Positions 1 to 6,015 of a DNA stretch of 9,354 nucleotides are shown here, one piece after another (position 1 is the stretch's first letter; each line of letters begins with the position of its first letter). Below the pieces are notes generated by a model, which was not told where the DNA came from, searched no databases, and saw nothing but the letters and a program-made list of their open reading frames with translations. Source of the DNA: an uncultured Syntrophobacteraceae bacterium (lineage in GTDB: Bacteria > Desulfobacterota > Syntrophobacteria > Syntrophobacterales > Syntrophobacteraceae); NCBI GenBank assembly GCA_937889795.1, contig CALBZH010000341.1:1-9354 (forward strand), in the 5' to 3' direction. The position numbers and the translations under genes were made by a program.

Positions 1-1
1 G

Positions 2-1384
2 GCGGAAACCCTCGTTCCCAACATCCGGCGCACCCGCGAGGAGATGACGGCGGCATTGAGCGGCTTCTCCGGCGGGTTCGTCCGGCCGGGGCCCTCCGGC
101 TCGCCCACCCGGGGCCAGGCGGATATTCTGCCTACGGGACGCAATTTCTTCTCGCTCGACCCACGCACCACCCCCTCTCCCGGGGCCTGGGAGGTGGGGA
201 AAGCCCTGGGAGACCGGCTGATCGAGCGATGCCTGGAGGAGGAAGGAAAATACCCCGAGAGTGTGGGCATCATCGTTTGGGGCTGCCCCACCATGCGGAC
301 GCGTGGGGACGACATTGCCGAGATCCTCTACCTGCTCGGACTGCGCCCCGTGTGGCAGGCCAACGGTATCGTGAGCGGGCTCGAAGTCATCCCCCTGGAA
401 GAGCTGGGACGCCCCCGCATCGACGTGGTGCCCCGCATTTCCGGGTTTTTCAGGGACGCATTCCCCAACCTGGTCCAGCTCATCGACAACGCCGTCCGCA
501 TGGTGGCGATGCTCGAGGAGCAGGTGGAATCCAACCTCATCCGCCGTCACGTCCTGGCGGACCGCGAGAAGTACCGGAAAGAGGGAGCCGGCGAGGATGA
601 GGCCTGGCGGCTCGCCACCCTGCGCGTTTTCGGCTGCCCGCCCGGGACGTATGGGGCCGGCATCGCCGAGCTCATCGAATCCAAGCAGTGGAAGACCCAG
701 CAGGACCTGGGCGAAGCCTACATCCTGTACTCATCGCACGCCTACGGGCAGGGCGTCTACGGGACCCAAAGTCAAAAACTCTTCCGACAGCTCCTTTCCC
801 GCATGGACGTCACGGTCAAAAACGAGGACTCCCGCGAATACGACATGCTGTCGTGCACCGACTTCTACAATTATTACGGAGGGTTGATTGCCGCATCGGC
901 CACGGTCCGCGGCACCATGCCCTTCGCCCTGGTGGGGGACAGCTCCGACCCGCGCCGCGTGCTGCTTCGGACCACCCACGAGGAAGCCAAGCACGTGCTC
1001 CGCTCGCGCCTCCTCAACCCCAAGTGGCTCGAGGGACTCAAGCGGCATGGCTACAAGGGGGCGGGCGACATCTCCAAGGTCATGGACATCATCATCGGGT
1101 GGGACGCCACGGCGCAGGTCATGGAAGACTGGATGTACGAGCGGGTGGCCAACCGCTACGCTCTCGACCCCGAGATGCAGAAGTGGCTGAAGGAGGTCAA
1201 CCCCTACGCCCTCCAGAATATCCTGGACAAGCTGCTCGAGACCATCGAGCGCGGCATGTGGAACGCCGGCGACGAGATGCGCCACCAGCTGCGGGATGCC
1301 TACCTGGACGTTGAGGGCGAGATTGAGGAAGTCACGGACACAACTGCGGGGTTGGCCGCCATGGCCGACGCGGTGGGCGCATGA
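2..1384 (+). CDS. cobN: CobN-type large chelatase subunit (C-terminal part, 5' end outside window)
   Basis: The reading frame is open from base 2, so the gene begins upstream; the ATG at 44 is internal. About 460 residues are visible, roughly the last third of a family normally near 1200-1400 residues. Family hallmarks are clear: PGPSG..TRG and LPTGRNFFSLDP near visible residues 29-54, a GIIVWGCPTMRTRGDD block near 90-104, LYLLGLRPVWQ shortly after, and SCTDFYNYYGG in the middle. CobN is the large subunit that holds the tetrapyrrole during ATP-dependent cobalt insertion into hydrogenobyrinate diamide, working with CobS and CobT. The same fold serves magnesium chelatase (ChlH/BchH) and the HmuS-type proteins of Bacteroidetes haem-uptake operons. 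No AAA+ partner is seen here, while tonB, exbBD and cbiZ follow. A corrinoid metal insertion or removal role is therefore inference; the CobN/ChlH superfamily call is firm. Confidence 0.92.
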   Translation, partial: AETLVPNIRRTREEMTAALSGFSGGFVRPGPSGSPTRGQADILPTGRNFFSLDPRTTPSPGAWEVGKALGDRLIERCLEEEGKYPESVGIIVWGCPTMRTRGDDIAEILYLLGLRPVWQANGIVSGLEVIPLEELGRPRIDVVPRISGFFRDAFPNLVQLIDNAVRMVAMLEEQVESNLIRRHVLADREKYRKEGAGEDEAWRLATLRVFGCPPGTYGAGIAELIESKQWKTQQDLGEAYILYSSHAYGQGVYGTQSQKLFRQLLSRMDVTVKNEDSREYDMLSCTDFYNYYGGLIAASATVRGTMPFALVGDSSDPRRVLLRTTHEEAKHVLRSRLLNPKWLEGLKRHGYKGAGDISKVMDIIIGWDATAQVMEDWMYERVANRYALDPEMQKWLKEVNPYALQNILDKLLETIERGMWNAGDEMRHQLRDAYLDVEGEIEEVTDTTAGLAAMADAVGA

Positions 1385-1389
1385 AAGCT

Positions 1390-1516
1390 GAGCTCCGCAC
1401 GATCCCACCTTCGGGATCAGCCAGGGTGGATCCCTTTTCGAGGAAAGTGGAAAGGGATCGCATGAGTCTGCCGATGCACCGCGCCGGGCAAAATGGTGCG
1501 GAGGAGCTCCGGTTTT
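1390..1516 (+). other. Structured intergenic segment between cobN and the PH-like gene
   Basis: Several complementary segments are packed into about 125 bases. GATCCC (1401-1406) pairs with GGGATC (1413-1418) over a 6-base loop. GATCCCTTT (1429-1437) pairs perfectly with AAAGGGATC (1451-1459). GCACC (1476-1480) can pair with GGTGC (1495-1499). An outer helix is also possible between GAGCTCCGCAC (1390-1400) and GTGCGG/AGCTC (1496-1509) with a 3-base bulge; it shares bases with the third hairpin, so the two are mutually exclusive. A run of six T follows at 1513-1518. It could be an attenuator, an mRNA processing site or a leaky terminator inside the operon. The pairing is seen directly; any function is inferred. 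Confidence 0.4.
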
Positions 1517-1541
1517 TTCAGCGGTTAACCAGGAGAGGATC

Positions 1542-1886
1542 ATGACCACAGACGTCATTTACTCGGATCATCTCATCGAATTGAGTCACGACTCGATCCT
1601 GCTTCGCGATTTTTTCTATCCGTTTGGATCCAAGCGCGTCGCCTTTTTGAAGATCGACCATGTGCTCGCGCTGAAGCCCACCCTTTGGACAGGCAAATAC
1701 AGGCTCTATGGAACCGGGAATTTCCGAACGTGGTTTGGGCCCGACATGAGTCGAGCCTCACGGGACAGAATCTTCGTGCTCCATCCGAAGCGGGGATGGT
1801 GGCGCATGGGCTTCACCGCGGTGGACTCTGCCGCGGTCGAGGCAACGTTGAGAGAAATGGGGCTGTCTGTCCAGGAGAGCCCGTGA
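1542..1886 (+). CDS. Small PH-domain-like protein (hypothetical)
   Basis: This is a 114-residue protein. The start is an ATG preceded by AGGAGAGG at 1531-1538, a good ribosome binding site. It has no signal peptide and no membrane segment. The sequence alternates short predicted beta strands (LIELSHDSILLRDF, RVAFLKIDHVLAL, YRLYGTG, DRIFVLHP, GWWRMGFT) and ends in one helix (AAVEATLREMGL). That order of beta strands plus a C-terminal helix, with an initial segment about how the protein 'looks' to a PH fold, resembles bacterial PH-like domains, but I cannot name a family with certainty. It lies between cobN and tonB on the same strand, which suggests a part in the same corrinoid system, for example a cytoplasmic or membrane-surface adaptor. 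That role is inference. The gene itself is well supported by its ribosome binding site and sensible composition. Confidence 0.75.
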   Translation: MTTDVIYSDHLIELSHDSILLRDFFYPFGSKRVAFLKIDHVLALKPTLWTGKYRLYGTGNFRTWFGPDMSRASRDRIFVLHPKRGWWRMGFTAVDSAAVEATLREMGLSVQESP

Positions 1887-1935
1887 AGCTCTTCCGCAAT
1901 CCACCAGCAGCTCCGGGAAGTGATGCCTCGGGATT

Positions 1936-1964
1936 GGCATCGGGCATCGGGTTTCAGGTTTCAG
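1936..1964. repeat. Two back-to-back tandem 7-bp duplications
   Basis: GGCATCG occurs twice without a gap (1936-1942, 1943-1949). After one G, GTTTCAG also occurs twice without a gap (1951-1957, 1958-1964). They sit in the 133-base space between the PH-like gene and tonB. Low-complexity runs of this kind (on the other strand CTGAAAC units) look like a slippage-prone dispersed repeat. No function is evident. Confidence 0.6.
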
Positions 1965-2019
1965 CGTCTGCACTTCGGGTTGCCGAAACGAGTCTTTGTT
2001 TTGAGGAGTCGTCCACGTC

Positions 2020-2868
2020 ATGGAAACGATCTTGGATCCTGTGTGCAGCAGGTTGAGCGTTCGAGGACAGGACACAGCCTCCTTCGAGAGGTGCTGCCCT
2101 GGAGTTGAAAAACCTGGAGGAGCCGGTTTCGGAAACGGGAAGCTCTGGTGTGCCCTCTTGATTTCCGTCCTGTTCCATGGCGCGCTGCTGAGCGCACCGT
2201 TCTCGATGAACAGGACGCAGCAGCCCCGGTGCGAAGAGGTGCTGCTCGTCACGGCGATGGGAGGGGGAGCGCCGACGGCAACTCCCGGTCCTCCCGAGTT
2301 GCCTGGGAAGCAGCCTGAGGAGGAGATGCAGGTCCCGGAGCCGCCTCCCCGGGAGCCTGTCATGGCCGAAAAGGTGATATCAACGCTCCCGCCGGTCAAA
2401 CCGGCGAAAAAGAAACCGGTCGTCAAACCCACCCCGAAGATGGCCGAGCCACGCCCGGCGGAGACATCCGTCGAGCGCGAAGCGCCGGCTCAGAATGCGG
2501 GTCAAGGGTCGTCCGAAGGCCAGGCCCTGGCATCAGCCGGCCCGGGCTCGGCGGCCCATGGTCCGGTGGAATCGATCTTCGGGGCTTCGGACGGTCCCCG
2601 GTTCCTCCGGAGAGTGCTTCCCCACTATCCACAGCTCGCCCGGGAGATGGGGAAGGAGGGGACCGTGCTGCTGCGACTCACCCTCGATGAGCGCGGGCGC
2701 CTCATGGAGGCTGTCGTGGTGCGGGGCGCCGGGTCCGGCTTTGACGAGCAGGCCCTGCGGGCCGTCAAGGAATCCACCTTCAGCCCCGCCAAACGAGATG
2801 GAAGGCCTGTGATGTGTCGGGCCAACCTTCCCGTCAAATTCATTCTTGAAGGATCCAGCGATGATTGA
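2020..2868 (+). CDS. tonB: TonB energy-transducing protein
   Basis: A 282-residue protein with the full TonB layout. After an unusually long N-terminal cytoplasmic tail of about 41 residues comes one membrane segment (about 42-60) carrying the SxxxH motif (S49, H53) that matches the essential Ser/His of Escherichia coli TonB. A Pro/Glu/Lys-rich periplasmic spacer follows (about 85-180), with a PVKPAKKKPVVKP stretch. The C-terminal TonB domain (about 200-277) has the YP pair at 203-204, GTVLLRLTLDERGRL and an ending around LPVKFIL. TonB carries proton-motive-force energy from ExbB/ExbD to outer-membrane receptors. Since cbiZ and a cobN homologue are in the same gene set, a dedicated corrinoid receptor is the likely partner; that is inference. 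GAGGA lies at 2003-2007, 12 bases before the ATG, so the start is reasonable but not certain. The stop overlaps exbB by 8 bases. Confidence 0.93.
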   Translation: METILDPVCSRLSVRGQDTASFERCCPGVEKPGGAGFGNGKLWCALLISVLFHGALLSAPFSMNRTQQPRCEEVLLVTAMGGGAPTATPGPPELPGKQPEEEMQVPEPPPREPVMAEKVISTLPPVKPAKKKPVVKPTPKMAEPRPAETSVEREAPAQNAGQGSSEGQALASAGPGSAAHGPVESIFGASDGPRFLRRVLPHYPQLAREMGKEGTVLLRLTLDERGRLMEAVVVRGAGSGFDEQALRAVKESTFSPAKRDGRPVMCRANLPVKFILEGSSDD

Positions 2869-3409
2869 ATTCTTTATCAAAGGCGGCCTGCTCATGTGGC
2901 CGATCCTGCTGTGCTCCGTCGTGGCCCTGACGCTCATCATCGTGAAGGGCCTGCAGCTGGGGAGCGTCCTGAGTCGACTGTCGTCATCGGTCGAAAGACT
3001 GCTCGATGAGCACCCTCCGGCGGTTTCCCCCATCATCGACGGCGTCCGGCGCGGCCTGGATGACGACCAGTTGTCATTCCTGGGAACACGTGCCCTCCGA
3101 AGCCTGGAAAAAGGGCTCGGGCTGCTCTCCCTCATTACCGTCATCGCTCCCCTCCTGGGCTTCACGGGCACCGTCACCGGGATGATCCAGGCGTTCATGG
3201 TCATCGCTTCCCACTCTGGCGGCCGGGTGGAGCCCTCCATGGTGGCCGGGGGCATCTACGAGGCCCTCATCACCACGGCCGGCGGTCTTTTTGTCGCCAT
3301 CCCCTCTCACGTGGCCCTGCACTTCCTGGAGGGGCGGGTGGACGAGATCGGGCTCCGGATCAAGGAAATGGCCATGATCCTCATGGAAAGGAGAGGCCAT
3401 GGAGTTTGA
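2861..3409 (+). CDS. exbB: ExbB/MotA/TolQ-family proton channel subunit
   Basis: A 182-residue inner-membrane protein. I chose the ATG at 2861 over an in-frame TTG at 2846 because GAAGGA at 2848-2853 is well spaced for it and MIEFFIKGGLLMWPI is the typical start of the family. Three membrane segments are seen at about 9-29, 87-108 and 133-152. The signature APLLGFTGTVTGM (96-108) and EALITTAGGLFVAIP (134-148) carry T104 and T139, matching the channel threonines of E. coli ExbB (T148, T181). ExbB forms the oligomeric ring around ExbD that uses proton flow to drive TonB. The gene overlaps tonB by 8 bases and exbD by 11, so translation of the three is likely coupled. Confidence 0.93.
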   Translation: MIEFFIKGGLLMWPILLCSVVALTLIIVKGLQLGSVLSRLSSSVERLLDEHPPAVSPIIDGVRRGLDDDQLSFLGTRALRSLEKGLGLLSLITVIAPLLGFTGTVTGMIQAFMVIASHSGGRVEPSMVAGGIYEALITTAGGLFVAIPSHVALHFLEGRVDEIGLRIKEMAMILMERRGHGV

Positions 3410-3809
3410 GAGGCGAAGGCGGCGACACAGGCACATCGACGTGGCCCCGCTGGTGGATGTCGTCTTCAACCTGCTCCTCTTCTTTGTGATCACCTACAAC
3501 GTTACCAGTGAAGCGGGCATCAAGATCCGCCTCCCGGAATCCATGACGGCGGTGGAGCAGAACGAGGAGCCCATCGTGATTGTGCTGACTCGTGACGGAA
3601 ACACCTTCATCAACGATCACCCCGTATCCCTGGACGGCATCCCGGCATTTCTGAAACAGCGGTTTGAAGATTCGCAGGCGACTTCCATCCAGATCAAGGC
3701 GGATCAGCAGGCGGACGTGGGGCTTCTCGTGAGAGTTGTGGATGGCGTGCGACTTTCAGGATGCACGGCCCTCCAGATCGTTACGGACCGCAAGGCTGAA
3801 GGCCGATAA
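3399..3809 (+). CDS. exbD: ExbD/TolR-family biopolymer transport protein
   Basis: A 136-residue protein with a short, very basic cytoplasmic start (RRRRRHRH at 5-12), a single membrane segment (about 18-36) and a periplasmic domain with the beta-alpha pattern of ExbD (IVIVLTRDGNTFINDHPV, then SIQIKADQQADVGLLVRVVD). D20 in PLVDVVFNLLLFF is the conserved proton-carrying aspartate (D25 in E. coli ExbD). GGAAAGGAGAGG just upstream gives a strong ribosome binding site inside the end of exbB. It works with ExbB and TonB in energising outer-membrane uptake. The periplasmic part ends a little early, which is common in small ExbD forms. Confidence 0.93.
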   Translation: MEFERRRRRHRHIDVAPLVDVVFNLLLFFVITYNVTSEAGIKIRLPESMTAVEQNEEPIVIVLTRDGNTFINDHPVSLDGIPAFLKQRFEDSQATSIQIKADQQADVGLLVRVVDGVRLSGCTALQIVTDRKAEGR

Positions 3810-3838
3810 CCCTCGGATCGCTTCGGAGGAGCTCGCCC

Positions 3839-5062
3839 ATGCTGCTGGGAAAATTCTACGATGGACTCGAAATCCACCGTGAGGAAAAGATCGTCTACGC
3901 CCGCTTCCTCGTCCCCCATCGCGTGATCTCCACCTGCATGGCGGCGGGTGGGCTTCGGGATGATCTCACCCACCTGTACAATCACCAGTCCTGTGAGCCG
4001 GCGGGCCATCACCGGCCCATGCACGCCCAGATCACGCGCCGGCCCGATGGTTATCGCCAACTGGTCTCGTCCCGGCACGGTCTGCCCCACGAGGAATGCG
4101 CCACGCTCGGAACGGCCGCCAACATGCGCTATGCCGTCCTCAAGCACCAGGAATTTCGGGAGCTTCAGGTGATCGCCGTGTGTACGGGAGGGGTCGAGAC
4201 CAACGCCGGGCGAGTGGGAGACCCTGCCGTGGTCTACGAGATGGATGGAGCTTACGAACGGGTGGGAGTGCAGGAGCCGGTGGCCCACGGGACCATCAAC
4301 ACGCTGCTCTTTGTCAACCGGGAGCTCACGCCCGGTGCGATGGTCCGCTGCGTCATGACGGCCACCGAAGCCAAGACGGCCGCCCTGCAGGAGCTGGCCG
4401 TCAACTCGCGCTACTCAGACGGGCTGGCCACGGGCACGGGCACCGATCAAATCGGCGTCGCCTCGCGCCTCGCCACCGGAATCCCTCTGACCGGCGCGGG
4501 CAAGCACAGCGTCCTGGGGGAGCTCATCGGCAAGACCGTGCACAGCGCCATCCGCGGGACCCTGGCCCTGCAAAACGAGCTCACTCCCGAGGGCCAGCGC
4601 TCCACGGTCATTCATCTGGAGCGGTTCGGCGCCACCAAGGAGCGCCTGCGGGAGGACGTGGCCGCTCGGCTGAACGGCTCCGACAGCGCTCTTTTCCGCG
4701 CGAACTTTTCCTGCGTCGAGCGGGACCCGCTGGTGGTGGCGGCCGTGGCGGCCCTGGCTCACTTGCGGGACAAGGTGGTGTGGTCCATCCTGCCGGAAAG
4801 CTGCGCTCCCGAGCTTGCCGCCACCTACGGCGCCCAGATCGCCGCCGCGGTCTCGGGCGACATCACGCGGTTGCCGGCCTACCGGGACCACCTTGCCGCC
4901 GCGAGCTATACCCTCACCAGCGGAGACCTGCTGAGCTTGGCCGCCCATGCCATGGCCCTGGGATTCCGGGAGAAATGGCTCGATCCCGAGACTTTGGAAA
5001 CGGAGGATTCGACGTCCTGTGGGACGTCGCCTGCGTCGGGCTCGGCCGAAAACGGGCGCTGA
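3839..5062 (+). CDS. cbiZ: Adenosylcobinamide amidohydrolase CbiZ, with C-terminal extension
   Basis: A 407-residue soluble protein; GGAGGA at 3825-3830 supports the ATG. The core (about 20-245) carries the CbiZ pattern: TNAGRVGDP (121-129), GTINTLLFVN (151-160), TATEAKTAALQEL (174-186), ATGTGTDQI (197-205) and GKHSVLGELIGK (221-232). CbiZ hydrolyses the amide bond that attaches the aminopropanol arm of adenosylcobinamide, and in Rhodobacter also acts on some complete cobamides, yielding cobyric acid for re-synthesis with the cell's preferred lower ligand. Residues about 265-385 add a helical region of unknown role (for example DPLVVAAVAALAHLRDKVVW and DLLSLAAHAMALGF), followed by a polar tail. 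Its place 29 bases after exbD ties it to the TonB-type uptake genes and is the best evidence that this operon handles corrinoids rather than haem or iron. Confidence 0.88.
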   Translation: MLLGKFYDGLEIHREEKIVYARFLVPHRVISTCMAAGGLRDDLTHLYNHQSCEPAGHHRPMHAQITRRPDGYRQLVSSRHGLPHEECATLGTAANMRYAVLKHQEFRELQVIAVCTGGVETNAGRVGDPAVVYEMDGAYERVGVQEPVAHGTINTLLFVNRELTPGAMVRCVMTATEAKTAALQELAVNSRYSDGLATGTGTDQIGVASRLATGIPLTGAGKHSVLGELIGKTVHSAIRGTLALQNELTPEGQRSTVIHLERFGATKERLREDVAARLNGSDSALFRANFSCVERDPLVVAAVAALAHLRDKVVWSILPESCAPELAATYGAQIAAAVSGDITRLPAYRDHLAAASYTLTSGDLLSLAAHAMALGFREKWLDPETLETEDSTSCGTSPASGSAENGR

Positions 5063-5164
5063 GCCATCGGACCGCCCTCGATCTGGCCGCGTGAACTGGA
5101 GTCTCGATCCCGACTTTGTGGGCCATGGCAGAGCTAGGACTCGGTCAACGTTGCTTCGCAAGGG

Positions 5165-5203
5165 ACATCCCCCTTTGATTCCCCCAAGGGGGTTTGGGGG
5201 TGT
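5165..5203. repeat. C/G-tract inverted repeat after cbiZ
   Basis: Blocks of five C (5169-5173, 5181-5185) are mirrored by blocks of five G (5188-5192, 5196-5200), separated by TTT on both sides, so ACATCCCCC can pair with GGGGGTGT across the element. It lies about 100 bases after the cbiZ stop. It could stop transcription of the corrinoid operon, but no clear T-run follows. It resembles the C-rich/G-rich dispersed repeats common in related genomes. The remaining sequence between cbiZ and vapC shows no gene. Confidence 0.5.
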
Positions 5204-5249
5204 TCTCTTGCCCGGCACAACTTCTTTGACGGAGCACGAGGCTGGGGAG

Positions 5250-5270
5250 AAAAACCCCCGGCTACCCGGG
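5250..5270 (-). terminator. Intrinsic terminator of the vapBC operon
   Basis: Read on the minus strand, CCCGG, a 4-base loop GTAG, and CCGGG are followed by GG and TTTTT (plus-strand positions 5266-5270, 5262-5265, 5257-5261, 5250-5254). It sits just after the vapC stop at 5283. The stem is short but GC-only, so this is a plausible rather than strong terminator. Confidence 0.55.
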
Positions 5271-5282
5271 TGGGCGAGTTCT

Positions 5283-5675
5283 TCATCTCCTCACTCGTAG
5301 TCCCAACAGCCGTTCCATGGGATCGAAATCACGGTCGTTATGGAGAAGGTCAAAGTCGTTTTCGATGCAGAATGTTGCAATGATGACGTCTATTGTCTTG
5401 CGCACGGTTGTTCCACTCTTGCGCAGTTTCCGATAGTTCTGGGCAGTCCGCAACGCGATGTCTTTCCCCACAAAGTCATGGTACTCTAGGCTTTCCATGA
5501 TCTGCTTCGCTTTATGGTAGTCTTCCTCGCTTCGAAAACCTTGCAGGAACTCTGCAATGATCAGATCTCCCGTGACAATGCGGCTATGATCCAGCTCGTA
5601 GTCCAGGAGATTCGTATGGGGTGCGTCGATGCCCCGAACATAGTCGATCCACACAGAAGTGTCGGCGACAATCAT
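5283..5675 (-). CDS. vapC: VapC-type PIN-domain ribonuclease toxin
   Basis: A 130-residue single-domain PIN protein, the usual VapC length. The acidic catalytic set is complete: D5 in VADTSVWID, E42 in IIAEFLQGF, D96 in TIDVIIATF, and D114 with D116 in HNDRDFDPM. These residues bind magnesium or manganese for RNA cleavage; known VapC toxins cut initiator tRNA or 23S rRNA, and the target here cannot be told. The ATG overlaps the antitoxin stop as ATGA, so the two are translationally coupled. Nothing suggests inactivation. The cognate antitoxin is the gene just upstream on the same strand. Confidence 0.9.
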   Translation of the reverse strand: MIVADTSVWIDYVRGIDAPHTNLLDYELDHSRIVTGDLIIAEFLQGFRSEEDYHKAKQIMESLEYHDFVGKDIALRTAQNYRKLRKSGTTVRKTIDVIIATFCIENDFDLLHNDRDFDPMERLLGLRVRR

Positions 5676-5866
5676 TTGTCAGTTCTCATTTCCTCAAGAT
5701 CGCCTTCCCAATTCAGTCTTCCTCGGTAACTCCGAATTTTTGCCTGATTCCTCTGAGCGATGAGGAGTCTGAGTCCTTCCTCGACCGTTTCCTTTTTTGT
5801 CTTGTAGCCAGATATCTTGAGGGCTTCTTCCATCAGCTTGTCATCAATGATTATGTTCGTTCGCAT
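5672..5866 (-). CDS. vapB: VapB-type antitoxin
   Basis: A 64-residue protein. The start at 5866 is set by a near-perfect AGGAGGTGA (plus-strand 5871-5879) four bases upstream; an upstream in-frame start giving 75 residues lacks such a site and would begin inside the promoter. The N-terminal half MRTNIIIDDKLMEEALKI has the short strand plus helix pattern of ribbon-helix-helix antitoxins, followed by SGYKTKKETVEEGLRLL, typical of the VapB family that opens with RTN(I/V). The C-terminal tail, RGRLNWEGDLEEMR, is the sort of flexible segment that wraps the PIN active site. It neutralises VapC and, with it, represses the operon at the palindrome just upstream. Confidence 0.88.
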   Translation of the reverse strand: MRTNIIIDDKLMEEALKISGYKTKKETVEEGLRLLIAQRNQAKIRSYRGRLNWEGDLEEMRTDK

Positions 5867-5883
5867 GCTATCACCTCCTGTAG

Positions 5884-5911
5884 TGTGTATGAGATGCACC
5901 TATTATACACA
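5884..5911 (-). promoter_or_regulatory. vapBC promoter with palindromic operator
   Basis: A perfect inverted repeat TGTGTAT/ATACACA (5884-5890 and 5905-5911) has its half-site centres 21 bp apart, two helical turns, which suits a dimer of ribbon-helix-helix dimers. On the minus strand one arm overlaps a consensus TATAAT (plus 5902-5907), about 35 bases from the vapB start. No good -35 box is seen at 16-18 bp. Autoregulation by VapBC is inferred from family knowledge. Confidence 0.6.
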
Positions 5912-5955
5912 TTCAAGGGGCAGAAAACCAGCCTTACTGCGCGCGAAGCACGTCC

Positions 5956-6015
5956 GCCCAACGGGGCAAATCAGCCGCGCGGCTCTGCCTCATCCGCTGG
6001 AGCGATTTGTTGGGC
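5956..6015 (-). other. attC-like integron recombination site
   Basis: On the minus strand this 60-bp segment begins with GCCCAAC (6015-6009) and ends with GTTGGGC (5962-5956), matching the RYYYAAC and GTTRRRY outer boxes of attC sites. Inside, AAATC follows the left box and GATTT lies near the right one, and AGC/GCT extend the pairing, so the strand can fold into an imperfect hairpin with unpaired bases, as attC sites do. The size is within the known attC range. The stop codon of the membrane-protein ORF (5971) lies inside it, as in many cassettes. Confidence 0.7.

Noticed and set aside
1400..1510. Possible cobalamin riboswitch between cobN and the PH-like gene (AGCCAGGGTGGATCCC, and GGTGCGGAGGAGCTCC)
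   Set aside because: These fragments resemble the B12 box and another conserved segment only loosely, are in the wrong order and spacing, and the GATCCC part is explained by the hairpins. A real switch would be expected at the operon start, upstream of the window.
731..1558. 275-codon open frame on the minus strand
   Set aside because: It lies antisense to the firmly identified cobN, is rich in His, Val and Gly as a shadow of GC-rich codons, and has no family resemblance.
4096..5094. 332-codon plus-strand frame
   Set aside because: It is a frame-shifted shadow of cbiZ with very high Arg/Gly content.
5283..5320. A second attC-like box (TCCCAAC at about 5302) that might close vapBC as a cassette
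   Set aside because: It lies inside the vapC coding end, does not match GTTRRRY at the last base and has no partner box at attC distance.
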